The notes under the pieces are model-generated. The model was not told the DNA's origin. It ran no database searches and saw only the letters and a program-made list of their open reading frames with translations. 64,000 bases of DNA from Companilactobacillus zhongbaensis (GTDB taxonomy: Bacteria > Bacillota > Bacilli > Lactobacillales > Lactobacillaceae). Shown piece after piece: positions 35,092 through 42,954 of the stretch. The translations under genes were made by a program, and so were the position numbers. Each line of letters starts with the position of its first letter. Position 1 is the stretch's first letter. The stretch lies in NCBI RefSeq assembly GCF_003946515.1, contig NZ_RHOM01000007.1:60500-124499 (forward strand). The letters are read 5' to 3'.

Positions 35092-35317
35092 GGTTCACTG
35101 CCGGTCCTGTGGGGGTTCCGGGAATTGCGCCGTGGAACGCTGCGGACCCACTTTGAGCTATCCAAGGAAGACCGCCTTGGACATCTCAAAGCTGGATCTT
35201 TTCGTAAGCACGGCCTTTGCCGTGCAAACAAAAATTTCGCGGCTGACGGCGAATTCCCTCCACCCCCACAGGACCTAAGGTCGTACACAAATCATTTTTT
35301 GGGGTGGGATACGGTAC
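35092..35317 (-). ncRNA. Candidate structured RNA element, copy A
   Basis: GC-rich island in AT-rich DNA. Read on the minus strand it has the same layout as copy B at 35560-35778. Stems (plus coordinates): outer 13 bp 35103-35115 with 35263-35275; GGGAATT 35120-35126 with 35252-35258; GCACGGC 35208-35214 with 35219-35225; and a hairpin with 35161-35167 pairing to 35175-35181 and TTGAG/CTCAA outside an ATG/TAG internal loop. The 3' end (35104-35092) is CCGGCAGTGAACC, as in copy B. No ORF fits both copies. It could be a stable RNA or a small non-autonomous mobile element. Confidence 0.55.
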
Positions 35318-35330
35318 TTATTTTTATCGT

Positions 35331-35550
35331 TGAAAACTGTTTTGGATAGACAGATCGACTTATTCCTATTAAGTCCTAGGATTTTGATTTATGGACTTAT
35401 CTTGTCAATTTTATGTTCTAAAATCATCGCTTTGTTCTTTGGTAGAAAATGGGTATGGATATGGATTTATTTTTTTCTTTTGAACTTGCTGATCTCAAAT
35501 GATTTGAGATAGACATGTGAGAAATAAGGAGCACATCAATTGCCAATTTA
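35331..35550. other. AT-rich spacer between the two structured elements
   Basis: About 220 bp, with only short T-rich ORFs. The 5' ends of both elements face this spacer, so promoters for both could lie here; no convincing -35/-10 pair was singled out. The AGTCCTAGGAT segment resembles DNA at about 2360. Confidence 0.4.
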
Positions 35551-35559
35551 TACTCCCTT

Positions 35560-35778
35560 GAGTGGAGCAAACCCAAAAAAAATGATATTGGTTGCTCCAC
35601 TCTAGGTGGAGGGTCGGGGCGCTATATGGGTTCAGTAGCCAAATTCCTCTTTGCGACGAAGGAGCTTAGAGGAAGACTCGTATTGGAGATGTCCGAGTGA
35701 TTTTCTCGGATAGCTTCAATCGATGTCGGCTACGTTCCAATCCCATATAGCGCCCCGACCCGGAACCGGCAGTGAACC
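35560..35778 (+). ncRNA. Candidate structured RNA element, copy B
   Basis: Begins with an 11-bp hairpin (35560-35570 with 35592-35602) whose loop shares ACCC-A-run-ATGAT with copy A. A 20-bp perfect stem (35611-35630 with 35742-35761) encloses GTAGCC/GGCTAC (35635-35640, 35728-35733), TTCCTCT/AGAGGAA (35644-35650, 35668-35674) and a hairpin TTGGAG-ATG-TCCGAG / CTCGGA-TAG-CTTCAA (35683-35719). GTTCCA at 35734-35739 and the 3' end CCGGCAGTGAACC (35766-35778) are shared with copy A. Paired bases differ between copies while pairing is kept. It ends 93 bp before corA. Confidence 0.58.
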
Positions 35779-35871
35779 TCACATTCAAACTACCACCTCT
35801 ATCCCCTTACTCTATCAAAATACAAAGCAATCAATATGATAAAATAAATACCAACAAGGGGAATTAAAAAC

Positions 35872-36810
35872 ATGATCAAAACCGAACAACTTAAGCAAAA
35901 CCTATCTCTAATAGACATCCAATCCGAAACCAGTCTAGAAACCAAAGACAGAACAAAGCTGATCGAGCAATATAACCTAACCAACGAATTCTTAGACTAT
36001 GCCGATGACGAAAACGAGCGAGCACGTTTAGAATTCGACGAAGACCATCAAATTTGGTTAGTAGTATACTACGTCCAAAATGAGATCAAGTCGGCTGCTT
36101 CTAAAAGTACTCGCCCAGTTGCGATTATTATTAAAGATGATCAATTATTTTTATTTACCAATAAATATACCCATTACGTCAAAGATTACTTAATGAACGC
36201 GAATGCTCATTTTCAAGGTGAGATCGAAGATCGTTTATGGGCCTTGATTTTTTATGCATTCGATCGCATTTCTGATGATTACAGTGACACTATTAATGAA
36301 ATCAACAATCACCGTAATCGGATCCAAAATCATATTGAAAAGCGTCGGACTTCTTATAAACAAATTATTAGTTTGGCTAATTTGCAAGACTCAATGATCT
36401 ACATCAGTACGGCCATCAATAATGACTACAGTGTGATCAAGCAGATCGATATTATTGCCAACAGCAAGGCCGAAACGGTGGATCTGACCGATAAAACTAA
36501 GGAACGTCTCCATGATTCGGCTGTTGAAATCGAACAGTTAAAAGATGAGTCAGACTTGTCTTCCGATGTGATCGACCGTGTTTCTAATACTTCAAATAAT
36601 ATTCTTGATAATCAGATGAACAATACCATGAAGATCTTGACCATTTATACGATTGTTTTAAGTGTTCCTACGATCATTTCTGGTTTTTACGGAATGAACA
36701 TGGCATTACCAATTGCAGACAAAAAATGGTCCTGGGTATTTTCGATCGTCATCACAATTGCTTTGATAATCTTCGTACTCTGGGACCTTCATCGTCGAAA
36801 TAGTCTTTAA
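35872..36810 (+). CDS. corA: CorA-family magnesium/divalent cation channel
   Basis: 312 residues. A long cytoplasmic N-terminal domain precedes two C-terminal transmembrane helices; the signature YGMNM (GMN motif) is near residue 274 at the end of TM1. It is a pentameric channel for Mg2+, possibly Co2+ or Ni2+. GGGG at 35859-35862 precedes the ATG. Its 3' end overlaps the convergent RlmL-like gene by 4 bp. Structured element B lies in its upstream region on the same strand. Confidence 0.92.
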   Translation: MIKTEQLKQNLSLIDIQSETSLETKDRTKLIEQYNLTNEFLDYADDENERARLEFDEDHQIWLVVYYVQNEIKSAASKSTRPVAIIIKDDQLFLFTNKYTHYVKDYLMNANAHFQGEIEDRLWALIFYAFDRISDDYSDTINEINNHRNRIQNHIEKRRTSYKQIISLANLQDSMIYISTAINNDYSVIKQIDIIANSKAETVDLTDKTKERLHDSAVEIEQLKDESDLSSDVIDRVSNTSNNILDNQMNNTMKILTIYTIVLSVPTIISGFYGMNMALPIADKKWSWVFSIVITIALIIFVLWDLHRRNSL

Positions 36811-37925
36811 TGTTTCTTTTCAGCCCAATATTGGTAGTAATCAGTTCTTAAAGAACCGTTATACAATTTGCGCTTCTTGGTAGCTTTTTTGCCGTAGTAT
36901 TGTTCGAACTCCAAGTCACTGGTAACAATGTATTTGCTCCAACTTGGCAAAGTTTCAAAGAGGTCACCCATTTGTTCGTACAGCAAGTGGACCCCTTCCA
37001 TATCGCTCATTCTTTGTCCGTAAGGAGGGTTTGAGATGATTACACCATCTTCTCCTTCGATCTTCAAATCCTTCACAGCAATTTGTTTAAAAGTGATGTC
37101 ATGAAGGACGCCGGCATCATGGGCATTTAATTTGGCAATATCGATCATTGAACCATCAATATCACTAGCAAAAATATTTAATTCTGGAGCAGTCTGAACT
37201 TCTTTGGCTGCTTCTTTTTCTTGCTCTAAAATCTTTGGATCGAACCAGTCAAAATTTTCAAATGAAAAATGACGCAAGATTCCGGGTGCTACATTTTTAG
37301 CTAATAAAGCTGCTTCGATGGCAATCGTACCTGAACCAGTTGTTGGATCAACAAAAGGCATATCGGCATGCCAGTTAGTTAACATGATCAATGCGGCAGC
37401 AAAGTTTTCTTTCATAGGTGCAGCACCGTGCTCTGTTCGGTAGCCACGTTTGTATAGTGAGTCTCCGGTCGTATCCAGAGTTATTTCAACCACGTCTTTA
37501 TGGATCCGCGTCTCGATCTGGAAAGTTGCACCAGATTCTGGCAGTCTGCCCCGACGTTTGTAGACGTCAGACATTTTGTTTACGATAGCTTTTTTAGTAA
37601 TTGCTTGTATATCCCTTTCGGAATGAAGCTTCGATTTGACAGTTCTTGCCTTGATCGGAAAAGCTGCATTTAGCGGCAACCAATAATCCCAATCGATTGC
37701 ATTGACTTTATCAAATAATTCTTCGAAACTTCTCGCTTCGAAAGTATCAATGACAATTTTGATTCGATCGGCACTACGCAACCACAAATTTACCTTAGCG
37801 ATGTCTTCGTAATCACCTTCAAAATAAACTTTCCCATTTTCGGTTGAGACATCATAGCCTAAGTTTTGTAATTCGTGTTTAGTTACTGATTCAAAACCAC
37901 TCGACATAGTCGCAATTAATTTCAT
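36807..37925 (-). CDS. rlmL: THUMP-domain 23S rRNA (guanine-N2) methyltransferase, RlmL/YpsC type
   Basis: 372 residues: ferredoxin-like/THUMP region (about 1-160, including WDYWLPLNAAFPIKA), then a SAM-dependent methyltransferase domain with DPTTGSGTIAIEAAL and the catalytic NPPYGQRM. It probably methylates G2445 of 23S rRNA. Gene order RlmL(YpsC)-rnpB-gpsB-ypsA-recU is conserved in Bacillus and supports the call. It is convergent with corA. Confidence 0.93.
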   Translation of the reverse strand: MKLIATMSSGFESVTKHELQNLGYDVSTENGKVYFEGDYEDIAKVNLWLRSADRIKIVIDTFEARSFEELFDKVNAIDWDYWLPLNAAFPIKARTVKSKLHSERDIQAITKKAIVNKMSDVYKRRGRLPESGATFQIETRIHKDVVEITLDTTGDSLYKRGYRTEHGAAPMKENFAAALIMLTNWHADMPFVDPTTGSGTIAIEAALLAKNVAPGILRHFSFENFDWFDPKILEQEKEAAKEVQTAPELNIFASDIDGSMIDIAKLNAHDAGVLHDITFKQIAVKDLKIEGEDGVIISNPPYGQRMSDMEGVHLLYEQMGDLFETLPSWSKYIVTSDLEFEQYYGKKATKKRKLYNGSLRTDYYQYWAEKKH

Positions 37926-37954
37926 ATTTTTCCTCTTTTGTTAAAATTATGTAC

Positions 37955-37980
37955 AAAAAAAGGACGAGCAAGTCGTCCCT
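37955..37980 (-). terminator. Rho-independent terminator of rnpB
   Basis: GGACGA (37962-37967) pairs with TCGTCC (37973-37978); the A run 37955-37961 is a T tract on the minus strand. It lies immediately 3' of RNase P RNA. Confidence 0.88.
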
Positions 37981-37986
37981 TACCAA

Positions 37987-38350
37987 GTAAATTTCTATAG
38001 GCCACGTTCTGTTCAAGTACCGGTCTGGTAAACCGATACAATTAGTAATCATCTATCTACAATTAAGCCTTCACAGTAGATTCATTTCTCGTTATGAAGC
38101 GCCCCTACCAAAGTTTGGGTTGCCAGCTTGCGGGGTTTACCTCGTTCCACCATCAAGGTTTCCCTTGATACTACGTCTCTGTGGCACTTTCAAGCTATTA
38201 ACACATAGTAAAACCTTAGTGCTTTCGCTGCCGTTACCAAAAGGTACCTTAGCTTATTAGGCTAAGCACAAACACTACAAGCATCTCAGCTCGTGCTGGC
38301 GTGGACCTTCCTCAGCCTAGAAAACTAGACCGCGATTACTCAAAATTTAC
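37987..38350 (-). ncRNA. rnpB: RNase P RNA (class B)
   Basis: Catalytic RNA that trims tRNA 5' leaders. On the minus strand the conserved core reads GAGGAAGGTCCACGCC close to the 5' end, followed by GAGCTGAGATGC, then the GGTAACGGC-type and GAAAGTGCCACAGAGA segments, and near the 3' end ACAGAACGTGGCCTATAG. GTAAATTT at the 5' end (38350) pairs with AAATTTAC at the 3' end (37987), closing P1. The length of about 364 nt suits the Bacillus-type molecule. Ends are estimated to within a few nucleotides. Confidence 0.93.
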
Positions 38351-38366
38351 AACGTTAATATTATAC

Positions 38367-39125
38367 CTAAAATTGGCTCATATTTCCATTATTATTTAAA
38401 TTTTGGCCAAATCCGTTCATATCTTGACGATTTGCATCGAAGTGATTTGGACTCAAATTACTGTTGTTGCTAGGGTTGTTCATGTTATTATTGTTGTTCA
38501 AATTTTGTTGCATTGAATCGGGATTGATCTCATTGTGACCGGATTCAAATGGATTTGCTTGGTTATTGTTGTTCAAATTGTTGTTATTGTTAGGAACAGC
38601 AGCTGAAGCAAATTGTTTGATCGGTTCATTGCTCTTATTTGCAGAAGCACTGTTGTTAGGAAAACCATTGGCAAAGTCATGACCAAAAACATGCTTTTCA
38701 AGATTTGAGATTCTTCTCAAGATATCATAAGTTGATGCGTCTGGCTTAGCTTTGTTAGTAGCATTAAAGTTGTTCATAGGAGCTGCCTTAGGTTGAACAG
38801 GAATAGTTCTATTCATTCTTTGACGGCTATTTTGATTACCATTGTTTTGTTGATTGTTTGGTTGGTTATTTTGTGGCATCGAGTTCAATTGTTGTTGAAG
38901 ACGATTGTTCTCAGCTTTCAGACGGTTCAACTCATTTGAGTATGATTCATAGTCTTTGATGATACCATCCAAGAATTGATCAACTTCAGCTTGGTCGTAG
39001 CCACGCATCTTAGTCTTGAATTCTTTTTGTAAAATATCATTTGGTTGGAAGTTTAAAAAGAATTTATTGCTTGATTGTTGTTGTGGATTAAATCCATTTC
39101 CATTCATTTGGTTCATGTTATTCAT
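38367..39125 (-). CDS. gpsB: Cell-division protein GpsB/DivIVA-like with a long Asn-rich tail
   Basis: 252 residues. The conserved N-terminal DivIVA/GpsB domain (LNFQPNDILQKEFKTKMRGYDQAEVDQFLDGIIKDYESY, about 25-65) continues into a coiled coil to about residue 85. The rest is dominated by Asn, Gln and Ser, with a conserved helical island (DASTYDILRRISNLEKHVFG, about 130-150) that matches the normal GpsB C-terminal trimerisation helix. Typical GpsB is about 100-115 residues, so linker and tail are greatly expanded. GpsB links division machinery with PBP1A, encoded nearby. ATG 39125 is preferred over 39134 because GGGGT precedes it. Confidence 0.88.
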   Translation of the reverse strand: MNNMNQMNGNGFNPQQQSSNKFFLNFQPNDILQKEFKTKMRGYDQAEVDQFLDGIIKDYESYSNELNRLKAENNRLQQQLNSMPQNNQPNNQQNNGNQNSRQRMNRTIPVQPKAAPMNNFNATNKAKPDASTYDILRRISNLEKHVFGHDFANGFPNNSASANKSNEPIKQFASAAVPNNNNNLNNNNQANPFESGHNEINPDSMQQNLNNNNNMNNPSNNSNLSPNHFDANRQDMNGFGQNLNNNGNMSQF

Positions 39126-39175
39126 AATCTGCACCCCAATTATTTATTTATTGCGAATATTGCGAAAAAATTTAA

Positions 39176-39727
39176 TTACTCTTCCGATAAGCTATTAGCA
39201 AAATCCTGCATTGCATCAAAATCTACCAACTCTAAGGAGTAATCATTCCCCTTATCCAGATAATTTTTTATTGCAGAATAATCATACTTCGGCTTCCCTC
39301 CACTATCAGGATCGTAAAATAATAGCGCACCATCAGTATGTCGCAGCATAAAATTCTGCCAAGTTCTGAGTTGTATACTTGAATGATAACCTAAATTGGT
39401 GATTTTATTTACGTAGTCGGCATTTCTTAAAAAAATATTTAGTAATGACTGATTGTTTTCATTCCACTGATTGCCAAAATTGGCAAAAGGCAAAATAACA
39501 GCATGCTTGAGGTCATATCCCTTTTTCTGAACTTCTTTTACTGCAGGACCGACAAATTGCTCGGTCCCCATCTGAGCACCGGTAATGATCCATTCGCATC
39601 CGTCCTCGGCGTAATTTATGATCCGCTCTTCGAGAAACTTTTTGATAACTTTTGATTTGGGATCATCGGGTTTGAAAATCCCTAATTCATAGGATCTATA
39701 CCCGGTTATCCATAAATTATTGATCAC
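39176..39727 (-). CDS. ypsA: YpsA-family (SLOG, DUF1273) protein
   Basis: 183 residues beginning NNLWITGYRSYELGIF, the typical opening of YpsA, with WIITGAQMGTEQFVGPAVKE near residue 50 as the SLOG nucleotide-binding motif. Bacillus/Staphylococcus YpsA is linked to cell-division control and to GpsB. The GTG at 39727 is chosen because AGGAGAGGG lies just upstream and the family sequence begins there; the longer frame to 39835 would run into the divergent recU promoter. Neighbouring gpsB and recU support the identity. Confidence 0.87.
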   Translation of the reverse strand: MINNLWITGYRSYELGIFKPDDPKSKVIKKFLEERIINYAEDGCEWIITGAQMGTEQFVGPAVKEVQKKGYDLKHAVILPFANFGNQWNENNQSLLNIFLRNADYVNKITNLGYHSSIQLRTWQNFMLRHTDGALLFYDPDSGGKPKYDYSAIKNYLDKGNDYSLELVDFDAMQDFANSLSEE

Positions 39728-39793
39728 ATAGATCCCTCTCCTAATTTTATTTTCTGCTATCATGGTATAATTCTTCAAGTAGGAGTTGATAAT

Positions 39794-40420
39794 TTGAAAT
39801 TTAACTACCCTGATGGAAGAAAATTTGAACAACAATCTAAACCATCAAGAACGTCTACGACAGCCGCCAAGAAAGTTATCTTTGGCGACCGTGGTATGCG
39901 TCTGGAAGATGAGATAAACGAAAGTAATAAGTATTATCGTGCTCACCAAATTGCAGTAATCTACAAAAAACCAACGCCTTTACAAATAGTGAAAGTCGAT
40001 TATCCCAAAAGATCACGTGCTGTGATCAAAGAAGCTTATTTTAGACAAGCTTCAACGACCGACTATAATGGTGTTTACCAAGGTTACTATGTTGATTTTG
40101 AAGCTAAGGAAACTACTAATAAGAATACCTTTCCTTTGAAGAATTTTCATCAACATCAAATCGACCATTTGCGTGCTTGCGAACAACAAGCTGGCATTTG
40201 TTTCGTAATAATCAAATACGTGACACTCAACAGATATTTTATCATGCCAGCGCAAAAGCTATTTAAATATTGGGAAGGACAAAGAAATGACGGACCTAAG
40301 TCCATTCATTTGTCCCAAGTAGTTGAAGATTCTTACGAGATAAAATCTAACTACAACCCTACATTGCCTTACGTCGATGTAATCAAGAAATTAATCGCAA
40401 AAAGGAAGGAGAAACAATGA
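39794..40420 (+). CDS. recU: Holliday junction resolvase RecU
   Basis: 208 residues with the RecU nuclease pattern: FGDRGMRLEDEINESNKYY, AVIYKKPTPLQIV, then YQGYYVDFEAKETTNKNTFPLKNFHQHQIDHL containing the catalytic Asp/Glu-x-Lys residues. It resolves recombination intermediates and loads RuvAB. The start is TTG at 39794 with AGGAG 8 nt upstream. It overlaps the PBP1A gene by 4 bp (ATGA), the conserved recU-ponA pair. Confidence 0.95.
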   Translation: MKFNYPDGRKFEQQSKPSRTSTTAAKKVIFGDRGMRLEDEINESNKYYRAHQIAVIYKKPTPLQIVKVDYPKRSRAVIKEAYFRQASTTDYNGVYQGYYVDFEAKETTNKNTFPLKNFHQHQIDHLRACEQQAGICFVIIKYVTLNRYFIMPAQKLFKYWEGQRNDGPKSIHLSQVVEDSYEIKSNYNPTLPYVDVIKKLIAKRKEKQ

Positions 40421-42849
40421 ATAATACTCCCAATAATGAACGTCCAGTGAAGTCCTCTCCTTTCAAAAATATTTTGAAATGGCTTGGGATCCTTCTTGGT
40501 TCCGCAATAACGGTATTTTTAGTAATATTCATTTTTTACGCTTTCAAGGCTCCTGCAATTAGCCAGGAATTATTGCAAAGTGGTGGTTCCTCAACCATCG
40601 TTGATTCCAAGGGTAACCAAATTGGTTCACTCGGATCCAACAAAAGAAATTACGTAACAATCGACAAAGTTCCCCAACAAATGCAAGATGCTGTTGTTTC
40701 TATTGAAGATAAGAACTTCTACAATGAAACTTTTGGTATCGATCCAGTTCGGATCGTTAAATCTGCATTCAATAACGTTACTAAAGATACTTTGCAAGGT
40801 GGAAGTACTTTAACTCAACAATTAGTTAAGCTGACCGTCTTCTCGACCGATGCTAAAGATCAGACTTTTAAACGTAAAATGCAAGAGGCTTGGTTAGCCA
40901 TGAAAGTCAGTCATGATTTTTCTAAGCAACAGATCCTCGAGTTTTACGTTAATAAGGTTTATATGAATAACGGTGTTTATGGTATCGAAACTGGTGCTAA
41001 ATATTACTATGGTAAGTCTTTAGATGAACTTTCATTGGCTCAAATGGCAATGTTAGCTGGATTACCTAATGCACCAAGTAACTATGATCCTTATACTCAT
41101 CCTGAAGCCGCCAAAGAACGTCGTGATTTAGTCCTTCGGGCTATGTATAACAATGAAAAGATCACACAAGCTCAAGAACAAGAAGCAATCAACACTCAGA
41201 TCGATTCTGGGTTGCAGCCTTTTAAAGAAAATACAACTGGTGACGATGAAGATAAGATGATCACCGATCCATATGTTAAAGAAGCTATTTCTGAGGTTAG
41301 ATCTAAGGGATTTGATCCTTATCGTGATAACCTGAAGATCACCGTCAATATGGACTATGATGCGCAAAAGCGTCTATACAATATTGTGAACTCATCTAAC
41401 TACGTAGCTTTCCCTGATTCAAAGATGCAAGTTGGTGCTTCAGTCGTTGATCCAACTAATGGTAAAGTCGTAGCAATGATCGGTGGACGTAATTTAAAAA
41501 ATATTCAATTCGGATTAAACCGAGCTGTGCAAACTTCACGTAGTAATGGTTCTACGATGAAGCCCGTGATGGATTATGGTCCAGCGATTGAATACTTGAA
41601 CTGGTCCACTTATCATCAATTAGATGATTCGAAATATGTTTATCCTGGTACGAACATCGTCCTTAGAGACTGGGATCAAACTTACAAAGGTCAAATGAGT
41701 TTACGTGAAGCTTTAGCAACCTCACGAAACGTTCCAGCAATTAAGGCATTGAATGCAGTTGGATTCAATAAAGCTAGCGGTTTTGCCAAAGACCTTGGAA
41801 TGAAGGTTTCAGAGGACAAAGGTACTTCTCAAGGTATTGGTACTGATGCTTCTAGTTTGCAAGGTGCTGCTGCTTATGCTGCTTTTTCAAATGGTGGTAA
41901 TTACTACAAACCAAGTTACGTTTCAAAAATTGAAACAGCAGATGGCATCACTCATTCCTATCATTCTGAACCTAAACGTGTCATGAAAGCTTCAACGGCT
42001 TATATGATCACCGATGTGCTAAAGGAAGTTCCAACTAGCACCGGTTTTGCTGATTACGCCATTATCTCAGGCTTACATCAAGCTGGTAAGACTGGTACAA
42101 CAAACTACTCTGACGATGCAATTAGTGCTAATCCAAGTTTAAGTGGTCAATCAAAAGACTCATGGTACAACGGATATACTAAAAACTATTCGATGAGTGT
42201 TTGGACCGGTTATGATTCACCAAACAAAAACGGAATTAATTCTACTTATCAAAGTGTTGCAGGTAAGATTTACAAAGCCGAAATGCAGTACTTGAGCAGT
42301 AAAGTAACTAATTCCGACTGGAAGAAACCTAGTTCAGTTGTTTCCTTGAAGATCAGAAAGAGCGGCTCAACGACTCCGATCGTTGCCAATCCAAGATCAT
42401 CAAGCAGCAGTTATACAACTGAGTTATTCGTTCGTGGACACGCCCCATCAAATCCATACAAGAACTATTCAGGTTCATCAAGTTCAAGTTCTTCTTCGAC
42501 TACTGAAGAAGTAATTCCAAATCGTCGTCCTAGTTCTGATGATGATGAAACTGATGAAAATTCCAATACTAATGAGAGTAACGGTAATACTGATACTGGT
42601 GATGGAAATAATAATCAGACTAATAATTCGAACAACAATACTACCGGTACTACCCCACCATCTGGTGGTGGAAATACTGGTAATACTGGCGGTAACACTG
42701 GTGGAAATACTGGCGGATCAACAAATCCTGGTGGAAACACTGGAGGGTCTACCGGTGGTTCTACTGGTGGCGGAACTGGTAATACCGGTGGTACTGGTGG
42801 TTCTGGAGCCGGTACTCAAGGTTCTAATACCCAAAGTGGGATGGAATAG
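40417..42849 (+). CDS. pbp1A: Class A penicillin-binding protein 1A
   Basis: 810 residues. Cytoplasmic tail and one transmembrane segment (about 25-50), glycosyltransferase domain GT51 (EDKNFYNETFGIDPVRIV, GGSTLTQQLVK), then transpeptidase domain with STMK near 380, SRN (TSRNVPA) and KTGTTNY. The last ~140 residues are a low-complexity Ser/Asn/Asp/Gly/Thr tail ending in Gly-Gly-Asn/Ser-Thr-Gly repeats. It polymerises and cross-links peptidoglycan on the outer face. It is translationally coupled to recU; GpsB, a known PBP1A partner in related species, is encoded 1.3 kb away. Confidence 0.96.
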   Translation: MNNTPNNERPVKSSPFKNILKWLGILLGSAITVFLVIFIFYAFKAPAISQELLQSGGSSTIVDSKGNQIGSLGSNKRNYVTIDKVPQQMQDAVVSIEDKNFYNETFGIDPVRIVKSAFNNVTKDTLQGGSTLTQQLVKLTVFSTDAKDQTFKRKMQEAWLAMKVSHDFSKQQILEFYVNKVYMNNGVYGIETGAKYYYGKSLDELSLAQMAMLAGLPNAPSNYDPYTHPEAAKERRDLVLRAMYNNEKITQAQEQEAINTQIDSGLQPFKENTTGDDEDKMITDPYVKEAISEVRSKGFDPYRDNLKITVNMDYDAQKRLYNIVNSSNYVAFPDSKMQVGASVVDPTNGKVVAMIGGRNLKNIQFGLNRAVQTSRSNGSTMKPVMDYGPAIEYLNWSTYHQLDDSKYVYPGTNIVLRDWDQTYKGQMSLREALATSRNVPAIKALNAVGFNKASGFAKDLGMKVSEDKGTSQGIGTDASSLQGAAAYAAFSNGGNYYKPSYVSKIETADGITHSYHSEPKRVMKASTAYMITDVLKEVPTSTGFADYAIISGLHQAGKTGTTNYSDDAISANPSLSGQSKDSWYNGYTKNYSMSVWTGYDSPNKNGINSTYQSVAGKIYKAEMQYLSSKVTNSDWKKPSSVVSLKIRKSGSTTPIVANPRSSSSSYTTELFVRGHAPSNPYKNYSGSSSSSSSSTTEEVIPNRRPSSDDDETDENSNTNESNGNTDTGDGNNNQTNNSNNNTTGTTPPSGGGNTGNTGGNTGGNTGGSTNPGGNTGGSTGGSTGGGTGNTGGTGGSGAGTQGSNTQSGME

Positions 42850-42867
42850 GTTTATTGATAAACAAAA

Positions 42868-42904
42868 AGTCAGCCACTCGTGATTGAGTGGCCGGCTTTT
42901 TTTG
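42868..42904 (+). terminator. Rho-independent terminator after PBP1A
   Basis: AGTCAGCCACTC (42868-42879) pairs with GAGTGGCCGGCT (42886-42897), followed by a T run. Confidence 0.88.
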
Positions 42905-42954
42905 GTTGTTTTGATTTTTTGTGGTGGAGATTGGCTTCTTGCGATGGCGGATTC

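Noticed and set aside
35016..35349. ORFs of 74-90 aa on both strands over structured element A
   Set aside because: The Arg/Ser/Cys-rich translations have no counterpart in element B, whose sequence varies in stems, so coding is not what is conserved.
35611..35761. Element B considered as a transposon end pair or rho-independent terminator
   Set aside because: The 20-bp arms enclose about 110 bp of further paired structure and are not followed by a T run; arms of copies A and B differ in sequence, unlike terminal repeats of one IS family.
42539..42883. 114-aa ORF over the end of PBP1A
   Set aside because: An alternative-frame shadow of the Gly/Thr repeat tail.
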